Source of the DNA: Epiperipatus broadwayi
Taxonomy: Eukaryota; Onychophora; Udeonychophora; Euonychophora; Peripatidae
Length of the DNA: 64,000 nucleotides
Direction of reading: 5' to 3'
NCBI GenBank assembly: GCA_028023455.1
Contig: JAQFVV010012395.1
Location: 6,634,001 to 6,698,000, forward strand
Shown here: piece after piece, positions 56,108 to 64,000 of the stretch
Layout of the letters: each line of letters starts with the position of its first letter
How positions within the stretch are numbered: the stretch's first letter is position 1
Translations under genes and position numbers: made by a program
Notes under the pieces: generated by a model
Databases searched by the model: none
What the model was told of the DNA's origin: nothing
The model's input: only the letters and a program-made list of their open reading frames with translations

Positions 56108-58794
56108 TTTTACTTTTTAATAGCTCATAGGTATGTCTGCATTTCTTACAGTGGGAATCATTCTAAAAAATAAAGAATTGATAATGATAAGTAATCATTT
56201 CTATTGAAATTTTTTCATGCAAATTTCTTTGCTAAAAGTTGAAAACTAGCAAGGATTCTTAGTTCTATTGAATATATTATTTAAGATTGAAATTTTATTT
56301 GTTTTGATAAAATAATTTTTATTGCCCAAGTTTATGACTAAAAAAAAATTTAAATAATTATTTTCTAATTCATTAAAAAAATATGAATAAAAAGTTAGCT
56401 TTCAAGATCTTATATCAAAAGTTTTCTATCACTGCTATCTATAATCTATTTTACAAGGATGTTTAAAACTTGAAAATTTCAAGAAGTAACAAGTTTTGAC
56501 TTTCATGAGTTAATACTGTTTTTTAATGAAGACAATTTGAAGTGAAAAAAAAAAAATTAATCCAAAACTTTATTTAATTTCTAAAAAAACTAGAATATAG
56601 ATTTTAATGTTATTTACTGGTTTAGAAATAGGTACAGTGGATTTGCGAACTATACTGTATCTTCCTATATGATTTCAATTATATGCTATCCAGTGTAAAC
56701 AAACAAAAATGTAAATAAATATTACCTGAGGCTGTAACCTCGAGAATATGCGTGTAAAATTTATTAAAATTTGCAAATTTTACTACATTCAGTAGCCATT
56801 TTTTCTTCTCTGATCATTCTGTGATTATATATATTCATAAAATTTCTTCAGTTTATGTTGCAAGTACATACATTTTAGACTTCAATATTCTTTCTGAATT
56901 AAAGTTGTATATAGTGTAATAAACTATTTTCTGAACAATACCAAATGTTGATACTGATTTAAAAACATCAAAATAATTAGAGATCATAATTTCTTGATAA
57001 CACAACCACTTATATTTCTAAAGAGAAAAAATTATTGGAAAAAAAAATATCACCAGAAATGTATTTAATAGAAACTAAAGTCTGACATTTTGCTATTTAC
57101 TTTATTTTAAAAATAAAAATATATATTTTTTCTTATTGTTTCAGTGAATACCTGAGTGAACACACACAGTAAATATATAAATGTGTCCCTTAATTTATTA
57201 TTAACTATATTATTATTTTTAAAATTTTGTTTTTATTATAATATTGATTTATATGCATATTATATATATATAAAGTGCCATTTTATATGTGTGTATTGAT
57301 AAGTACTGTACTGTATACTTGCAGTTCAATAAACAGTACATATTCTAATCTATTTATCAACAAAATGCTCTTATATACTATATACATTTGAACACAAAGA
57401 CAAATGTCCTCAATTTTAGTTAAAAAAAAATGCTTATATATCAGTAGTGCAAATATTAATTCAGTTTTTTTTTAAATTTATGTAGAAAATATCACCATAT
57501 ATGAAAACTTAATAATGATCAAATTATAACAAACAACATCATATACTGTAAATTTTTTTTTATCAATTTCACATTTTTATAAATCTTTTTTTTCCCTCTC
57601 ATTAATATTAAATAATTTTTTTAAGTGGAGTAGAAAAAACTTACCTCTTTGTAAACCTACAATTAAAAATATTGTAAAGGGGACTATAAAAGACAAAAAT
57701 GCAGAAAAAAGTGATATTTGATGGTAATGTTATGTATTTACTGGAGGTTTTTTTTTTATTAATTTCATATTATTAACTAAATCTAAAATATTTTTTCCTC
57801 TCAATAATATTAAATAAATTTTTTAAAGCTAAGTAAAGAAACTTTGCTATTTATAAGCCTAAAACAATTAAAAATACTGCTGACATCCTTAATATATATT
57901 TAATTTTATATAAAAAAGTTAAATGTCAAAATATTTGTTTATTTGGACTCACTTTGTATTTCCTCCTCCATGATTTACAATCTTATTAATATTAGGAAAA
58001 AAATCCTTTATACTGATTTCCTGACCATGTTATTATTTCAATACAGTTTGTCTCATAATTTTCTAAATGTTATTAGAATGTCAAATAATCAGATCCTGTC
58101 AGTAAAAAAAAAACCCCAAGAAAGAGGAAGCAGAGAAAATATAACATCACAAGTGGTATTTATATCAAAACCAGAAGTTGCTATGGATACATTTACAGTG
58201 AATGTGAATATAGCAACACTATTTGGGATCCATTGATTATTCCAGCTTATAATATATCTCTGGAATAAATTGATTGACTGTTCCTATTGCAAAATTATTG
58301 AAAAAAATTTCAATTTCATAAAGATTCAAACTTTATGTTGTAGACACCTCTTTACAATGTAAGTCCCTTTACTGCTCTATTTGACATAACCAATGATTTC
58401 CTTAAATCCTGTTTAGACTCATATTCTTGAGTGTGATTGATCACTTATGAAAGCTGATTTGAAAAATTCTTTTTCCAGAGAGAAAAAAATTGTATAACAA
58501 CCAATACATATGTAATCTTAAAAATTTATACTCATATGATCAATTGTTTTTGAGATCATGTGACACTTAATTGCAGAAATGACATATTAAGTGCAACAGA
58601 AGCAATCAACTGACCAAACTGAAAACTTTTGACAACTGGGAATTAATACATGAACCTTCAGTTCTTGACTCCATCATCCTATTACTGTGCTCAATCGTAT
58701 AGGGCAGCATTGTTAATATTGTATTTAAATAATCTCTTAGATTTCAGCTAATTACAAATGAAAATACTTTGAATGGTATTTTTCTGAAGGTTTG
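56108..58794. other. intron 5 or 3' flank, unassigned
   Basis: Very AT-rich; no recognised repeat. A related pair of blocks at 57540-57620 and 57750-57840 (tcaatttcac..., cctctcattaatattaaata / cctctcaataatattaaata) suggests an old duplication of about 200 bp spacing. The open frame at 57943-58236 has no recognisable domain. Confidence 0.4.
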
Positions 58795-58799
58795 TGATG

Positions 58800-59205
58800 A
58801 TGGTGTTCTAGCTGTATTTTTATATTGGACTATTTCCATCATCTAATATGTGTGTTGAATGTCTTTTGAAAAGTTTAATTTTTAGTTAAATATTCCAAAT
58901 GCATTCAACTGTTAGTAATATCACAGCAAACAGGTTAGTATATGCACCAACTGTTAGTAATATCACAGCAAACAAATGTTAATAATATCACAGCAAACAG
59001 GTTAGTATATGCACTAACTGTTAGTAATATCACAGCAAACAGGTTAGTATATGCACAACGTTTTGAGAGGTATTTTTCTCCCCTCTACTTCAGGTGTTGC
59101 TGGCCTGACCAGTGACAGTACTAGCATGGGATTCGAACCTGGGTCCTTAGATTCTTGATTATTGAAATTTAAGGTAACGCTCTAACCAACTGAGCCATCC
59201 TGCCA
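58800..59205 (-). mobile_element. long tRNA-derived SINE, minus strand
   Basis: On the minus strand the head GGCAGGATGGCTCAGTTGGT (A box) and ACCCAGGTTCGAATCCCATG (B box) are followed by a body with CACTGGTCAGGCCAGCAACA, a tandem array, and a tail that includes GATGGAAATAGTCCAATATA. tRNA-like head, about 400 bp total. A degraded inverted pair of the same SINE is at 47720-48290. Confidence 0.82.
58912..59058 (-). repeat. short tandem array within the SINE
   Basis: The block gttagtaatatcacagcaaa, caggttagtatatgca is repeated about 3.5 times with slight spacing changes (58913, 58950, 58977, 59018). Absent from the SINE pair at 47720-48290. Confidence 0.85.
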
Positions 59206-59235
59206 AAGGCAACAGTATGTAGTAATTTCATATAC

Positions 59236-59586
59236 TTATCTATGAGGTTCCTCCTGATTTCTCCACTTTTTACTCAGAGCAAAGTTGATTAGTGATTTCC
59301 ATACATTATGTATAGTCACACTAGGTTGGCTTATGGGATTTTTTGCCATTGTCATGTGAGCAGCTTCTTTAAATTTTCTTCTTTGTACCTTTTCTTCTTT
59401 ATTCAATATTTTTGTATTTTCCCAATTGAACATATGTTCATTGGTCCATACATGATCTGCTACCTTAGACACATCTGTTTTCTCTCTTCTAATCATCAGT
59501 TTATGTTCTTGCAAGCGCTTTTGAATGGGACGGCTGGTCTCACCAATATATGTTCTTCCACATTCACATGGTATTTCAAAAGACAT
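59236..59586 (-). pseudogene. Penelope-like element GIY-YIG endonuclease fragment
   Basis: The 116-codon minus-strand frame starts MSFEIPCECGRTYIGETSRP and continues IQKRLQEHK, the first half of a Penelope-type GIY-YIG domain: Cys pair, YIG, and the catalytic Arg context GETSRPxxxR. Later KVADHVWTNEHMFNWENTKI and RRKFKEAAHM supply the conserved His and the likely catalytic Glu. Penelope elements carry reverse transcriptase followed by this nuclease; here the reverse transcriptase is absent and the GIY half is cut off: the bases upstream of GAAATACC belong to a SINE tail with an in-frame stop. The Met is therefore fortuitous. The domain body itself is uninterrupted, so the fragment is not ancient. 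Confidence 0.88.
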
Positions 59587-59640
59587 TCAACACACATATT
59601 AGATGATGGAAATAGTCCAATATAAAAATACAACTATGAA
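59575..59640 (+). repeat. SINE tail fused to the Penelope fragment
   Basis: From 59575, ttcaaaagacattcaacaca, catattagatgatggaaata, gtccaatataaaaatac equals the tail of the SINE at 58800-59205, but in opposite orientation. With that SINE it brackets the Penelope fragment, mirroring the head-to-head SINE pair at 47720-48290. Confidence 0.8.
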
Positions 59641-61019
59641 TGGTAGTATTGATGAGGCAGTTGATTTACTCTTCAAAAGAGAGAAAATCCAGCAGAATGT
59701 TAATGATGCAGTGATGTAACAGATGAACATTATTGAAGTTGGGAGAACTATAAGATCCATATTGAAAAAAAAAAAGCTTAATATACATATGCAAAATAAG
59801 AAAGTAGCAAACAATGTCAAACTTCAAATATAGTTAGGTTGTAATCCTCTGTTGTCTAATTACTCAGCTTGTTTTAACATACATATCAAAAGTTGAGATG
59901 GATATGTAGAGAAGGGATCCATCAACTTTAAGTGGAAATATATGAATTGCTAAGTTAAGAAAATAATTCATGAATTAATATGGGGGTGCATGTTTTATAT
60001 AATCTTAATTACACATGTAATTATTAAATTAGTTAATTCTTATGATTTCTGTAAATTTACTTGAACTTTTAAAACTTCCAGTCAGGAGCTAGAAGCTGTT
60101 AAGAGTCGTGATTTTTATTCATTTATTTTTTAAGATTCAACACTTGTGGTAGCTGCAGTTTTCATTCATCATTTTCAAATTTTCTATAGTTACACTATTT
60201 ATTCTTTTCTGTTTTTGAAACAATGTATGATGCTGATAAAAAACTAAGATAAAAAGAAAGAGTATAGATATATAATTCATTGAAGTTTGATCATAATTGA
60301 TAAACAAGCCACTTTTAAAATATTAAGACTCTACAATGTATTCTCCACAATTTAAAAAATAATGCATCCAATAAGAAATGAAATATTTATTTGTAAAATA
60401 AACCTATTATAAATGCAAATTATGTTCAATATTAGTTTGAAAATAATGTTATGATCCATTAGTAATTCACAATTATAGATCAAAAAAGAAACAACTTGTA
60501 TCAATTATAAAATCTCTAGTAATATTAATCAAGAAAGTATGGATGTTAAAAGATAACATAAGATTTATTATTAGCAAGTAAGAAATAAATAAAAAACACA
60601 TCATACTGATATTATTATTTGCATAGAGAATGACAGAAAGCTACAAAAGAAAATTGAAGATGATAAATAAAAATATAAAGAAACAAGACTAAAAATGAGG
60701 ATAATAATCAGTTTATGTAGATCAGTAAGAGACGGAATTTTTTTTTATAATAATTAACAGTAGAGAAATCAAGATGGGAATAGTTCAGAGAAGAATGGAT
60801 ACAAAAAGTAAGGAATTTAAAAAACAAGATAAATGGAATGACAGAGAACAGAACTTAGAGGCAATTCTTTTCCCTCCATTTGATAATAAGTCTTAGAAAT
60901 AATTATGAAAAATAGTAATATTTTAAATATTTAATATATTCCTCTTTCTTATTAGTATACAAAAATTAACAAAGCGTATGACACACTTGAATGAGAAGCT
61001 ATAAAGATACACAGAAATT
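59641..61019. other. unassigned
   Basis: AT-rich. No reverse transcriptase motif that could belong to the Penelope fragment was seen on the minus strand. Confidence 0.35.
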
Positions 61020-61024
61020 ATTAC

Positions 61025-61085
61025 AAGCTAAGCGCTTTCGAGGCCTTTTGCCTCATATTCATAGCGGTACTGTGAGCTGCAGAAT
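61025..61085 (-). repeat. GAGGC/GCCTC hairpin followed by GAAAG
   Basis: On the minus strand: CGCTATGAATATGAGGCAAA, AGGCCTCGAAAGCGCTTAGC. The hairpin GAGGC-AAAAG-GCCTC is directly followed by GAAAG. The arrangement resembles stem II plus GAAA of hammerhead ribozymes found in Penelope terminal repeats, but the CUGA half of the core is not conserved. The minus-strand open frame at 61028-61258 spans it. Confidence 0.35.
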
Positions 61086-61510
61086 GAAGAAATAGGGCAA
61101 GGAAACAAAACAGTATGCAAAGCGTATGCAAATGAACTAGATAGTCCAACGTTTGGAGATGTCAAAGCAGGTATCTCGTCTATTGATGGAGTTATTATTG
61201 ATGGAGTTCTTATTAGATAATTTGCTGAAAGCCATTTCCATCCTCTAAAGTGCAACAATTAAACCAGTGTTTTTTATTTAATGAAATAACTAAACAGAAG
61301 TCATTAATATAATTAATGCTAAATAGTTACAAGAATAATTATGGATAAATATTCTGCTGCAGAAAGCAGCGTATCATTTCAGAATGTTTTGAAGTTGTAT
61401 TTTGCATATTAAAAATTACAATGTTCCAAATCTATTTTCACACACAGTATATTTCAATTAAAAAAAAAATCAAATTTTACGGAAATGTTTTTCTATATTT
61501 GATTATCATT
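61086..61510. other. unassigned
   Basis: No gene or recognised repeat. Confidence 0.35.
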
Positions 61511-61514
61511 TTTC

Positions 61515-61710
61515 TACAAAATCACATGACTACCATTCTTATGCTAAGATCTAGATGCAGTGCTTTCAGATCCAAGGCTCTTCACTGATGAAAGCCACAA
61601 GCTAGAAACTAGTCTGGGGGGTTATTGGATAGGGATTTTATGCACAAGCCTTCCTGCATCCTCTGACTTGCACTGAGTGACGCTACTGTAAGGAGTTTTG
61701 TCTGTGTCTT
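61515..61710. repeat. foldback repeat FB-A, internally deleted copy
   Basis: The terminal block acaaaatcacatgactacca joins directly to the right half (agatctagatgcagtgcttt, gccacaagctagaaactagt, attttatgcacaagccttcc, gtaaggagttttgtctg). Confidence 0.75.
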
Positions 61711-62130
61711 CTACAAAAGCTGATCAAGTGCTTGTGAAACATTTTGCAAAAACATTAGACCAATTGGTTTTTGCCCCTTTATTTTCAATTTTCTTCATCT
61801 CTTCTTTTCACCAGTAATCACTATGCATTGGGTTTCAATACATATACAAGAAATTTAACTATTCTTAAAAACATCATCCATCATATGTCTTTTTAGCAGT
61901 GTAATATATTATTAGGATCTTATATTCATTCCTATTTCAAAAGTTTGCAATCAACCTCAAAGTAATTCCTAATTGTAAATTTCAGATCTATATGACAATG
62001 AAGATCATTTATACTATTTTAAAAATGTTTGTTTGGTGTATAGTAATTTCTCAAATTTGTAAAAGCTTGTGAAAACAGATCTTGCTGCTTAGATTATTCT
62101 CTTTATTTATCTTTCCTGTTTCCATTAATA
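61711..62130. other. unassigned
   Basis: No gene or recognised repeat. Confidence 0.35.
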
Positions 62131-62131
62131 A

Positions 62132-63030
62132 ATGTTTAATATATGTGTAATTTCTCACCAATGCTCTCTGACACCATATTTCTCTATTATAAATTGGAAT
62201 AGACAAAAATCTCCGTCGTCAGAGGGCGTCATTAGATTCACCATCCAAAAAATGAAAATGTTTGGTAGATTGCAGTTTATGGATAATAAAAAAATAGCTA
62301 AAATAGTATTTAATTGGGTTATGAGTAAAGGGCAGGTGACAAGATGGGTGAGAAAGGTAATGCGGTATGCAAAAGATTTGGACAAAGAATTTATATCAGT
62401 ATATTTGTACAAAAGATGACATGATTGTGTTAAGAGGATTATTGAGTATTATAGTAGTAAGGAATGGGATAAAAGAATAAATTTATTAATAAAGACTAGG
62501 GAGTTAGAGAGATGGAGAGTAAAAAGAGTTTAAATATATATAGAAATAAACAGAATATTAGTAGTGAGTTAATATATGATAATAGTAAGGAAAGTAGTTT
62601 ATTGTTTAAGGCTCGAACGGGATCATTAGCTACAAAAGAATATACATGTAAATGGAAAAATATGGGTGATTTATTTTGTAAATTATGTAAGGAAGAAATT
62701 AAAAATATTAGGCATTTGTTAATTGAATGTAAATGTTTGAAAACAGAAAGAGTACATATAATGAAGTTGTGGAAAAATAAATATGAAAAGAGTGATTATA
62801 CAGAAAGTGAATTTTATGCTGGTTTGGGAAAAGATAAGGGGTATTTAGATATAAAGGTTATAGAGTTGACAAAGATTATGTTGTGGAAATGGGATAGAGC
62901 AGATTATGGGTAAATTTAGAATGGGGAATGTAAAATAAAGTGGCTAACAGGTTTATCTGGGCATAATTGCTGAGATATTCTTGACTTCGTTTAAGGAGAA
63001 GCCATAATACATCACATCACATCAATATCT
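62132..63030 (+). mobile_element. 3' end of a non-RTE LINE
   Basis: Three overlapping frames carry the C-terminal part of a non-LTR Pol: 62132-62419 (KMKMFGRLQFMDNKKIAKIV), about 62422-62526 (IIEYYSSKEWDKRINLLIKT) and 62512-62913. After the last stop comes a short 3' UTR (gggcataattgctgagatat) and a tail catcacatcacatcaat, a (CATCA)n-type end. Two frameshifts break it. The lineage cannot be fixed without the RT core. Confidence 0.78.
62512..62913 (+). pseudogene. LINE Pol C-terminal domain with CCHC-like zinc motif
   Basis: A 133-codon frame. KARTGSLATKEYTCKW followed by DLFCKLCKEEIKNIRHLLIE and CKCLKTER is the characteristic C-x2-C ... H ... C module near the end of many non-LTR retrotransposon polymerases, where it binds nucleic acid. 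The frame ends KIMLWKWDRADYG. Upstream coding (RT palm) is absent, so this is a 5'-truncated insertion. Confidence 0.75.
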
Positions 63031-63073
63031 TATTCATCATCAAACATTAGTAGGCGTTTCATCACTACAGTTT

Positions 63074-63643
63074 ATATAAGATTAAAACAGGCAAATCTCA
63101 CTATACATATTGCCACACACAGTAAGGCATCCATTGATTACTCTAGCTTGCTGTGTGTGGCAATACGTATAGTGAGTTTTGCCTGTTTTAATAACAGAAG
63201 CAAGCATCATGTGATGTTTATTGGCTTAAAACCAATCCTGCCTAATAGAATCAAAGACACCAAAATGTATAGGTACTGAACTGAGTTCAGACCTATATGA
63301 CTATAAGCTGATGAGCTTGGATTGAAAATATTAAGGTGTTTTCAATTTAAGACTTAGTTTTGTAGTTAAGTGGAGATAAAAGATGGCTGCTAGAGGGTTG
63401 CATTAGATCCTAAGATCTAGGTGCAGTGCTGTCAGATAAAAAGCTCTCTCACTGACGAAGGCCACAAGCCAGAAACTAGTCTGGGGATATTGGATGAGTA
63501 GGCACTAGATGGAGATTTTGTGCACAAGCCTTCTGGCATCCATTGATTACTCTAGCTTGCTGTGTGTGGCAATACGTATAGCGAGTTTTGCCTGTTTTAA
63601 TAACAGAAGCATAAAGAAATGGTGATTATGTGATATAAGATTA
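63074..63643. repeat. foldback repeat FB-A, long form, with 11-bp target duplication
   Basis: The element is 63085-63632 (548 bp), flanked by exact atataagatta at 63074-63084 and 63633-63643. It comprises a small foldback (63085-63225, aacaggcaaatctcactata / tatagtgagttttgcctgtt), an internal block with TGAACTGAGTTCAG, and a right arm repeating the end of the small foldback (tggcaatacgtatagcgagt). Same architecture as 15349-16005, with a distinct terminal variant. Confidence 0.9.
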
Positions 63644-64000
63644 TAATTTAATGATGAGAACATCAAGCCATAGACTTCTCCAGAGTTTTAGACCACTACT
63701 AGCAATTTATCTTATTTCCCCTAGATCATGGAGATCAAGAGATTCGTTTTTAAAAAAATCAGAATTGCAACAGCAGATAACACAAATAACAAGAAACAAA
63801 ATCTATTAAGTAAATATAATAGAATTTAAATCATACTTTAAACCCATATGAAATAAGGTTGAGTGGTTGGATTTTATAACTACCATTGATAACAGTACTC
63901 TATTTATTCATTACGTCAAATGGGTATTAATTTTAAAATTGTAATTATACGGCATATTTAATATCCTTCTTAAGGCCATCATGGATGAAGTTCTCATAAC
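63644..64000. other. unassigned
   Basis: No gene confirmed. A polypyrimidine tract and AG at 63709-63724 precede a 31-codon open frame (IMEIKRFVFKKIRIATADNT...), which lacks a C-terminal cysteine motif. Confidence 0.3.

Noticed and set aside
55976-56173. 65-codon frame with internal repeat
   Set aside because: Created by a 60-bp (20-codon) tandem duplication of non-coding sequence; no flanking coding evidence.
57125-57180. Possible last Rab32 exon after tcttattgtttcag
   Set aside because: In the required phase 0 the exon would start with TGA, giving no Ile-Leu and no C-terminal cysteines.
57943-58236. 97-codon plus-strand frame
   Set aside because: No recognisable motif, AT-driven composition, no splice or promoter context.
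60925-61000. Acceptor-like ttcttattag followed by YTKINKAYDTLE
   Set aside because: Twelve codons, then a stop; no prenylation motif or family similarity.
63709-63831. Possible last Rab32 exon after tttcccctag (IMEIKRFVFKK...)
   Set aside because: The acceptor is good and the frame stays open for 31 codons, but the peptide has no cysteine and no resemblance to Rab tails.

Overview
The window is strongly AT-rich, repeat-dense genomic DNA from an invertebrate animal. It contains one recognisable host gene: a Rab32/Rab38-family small GTPase on the + strand, split into small exons by introns of 6 to 22 kb. Its protein carries the family signature WDIAGQE. The wording (GELGTGKTS, MDEYC, KENINIDEAAR) reads most like arthropod or other protostome Rab32, but the species cannot be fixed from the sequence. 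There is no bacterial-style gene organisation, CRISPR array or intact tRNA/rRNA gene.

Layout. 1-7690: two heavily mutated RTE-type LINE relics placed head to head, carrying later insertions. 7691-8520: a stretch with no recognised repeat that I propose holds the Rab32 promoter and first coding exon (ATG directly followed by a splice donor). 8521-30784: intron 1, filled with LINE copies (two young ones at 16834-18252 and 25986-28490, both minus strand), a mariner relic, very short tRNA-derived SINEs, tandem repeats and many palindromic foldback repeats. 30785-30904, 40674-40752, 49186-49367 and 55491-55634: well-supported coding exons whose phases join perfectly. Intron 3 holds a non-autonomous LTR retrotransposon with two 2042-bp LTRs. 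Intron 4 holds several large inverted-repeat elements. 55635-64000: the last intron (final exon not found), with a Penelope-like GIY-YIG endonuclease fragment, a LINE 3' end and another foldback element.

The most unusual aspect is the number and kind of inverted-repeat elements. At least six sequence families occur as palindromes, and several copies are flanked by exact direct repeats of variable length (9-14 bp). That is the size range of the SINE target-site duplications seen here, not the fixed length expected of a cut-and-paste transposon. This suggests hairpin-forming retroposons. As they lie in introns of a transcribed gene, the pre-mRNA should contain long double-stranded segments. Two E-box octamers of the MITF/TFEB type near the proposed Rab32 start are the other lead worth checking.
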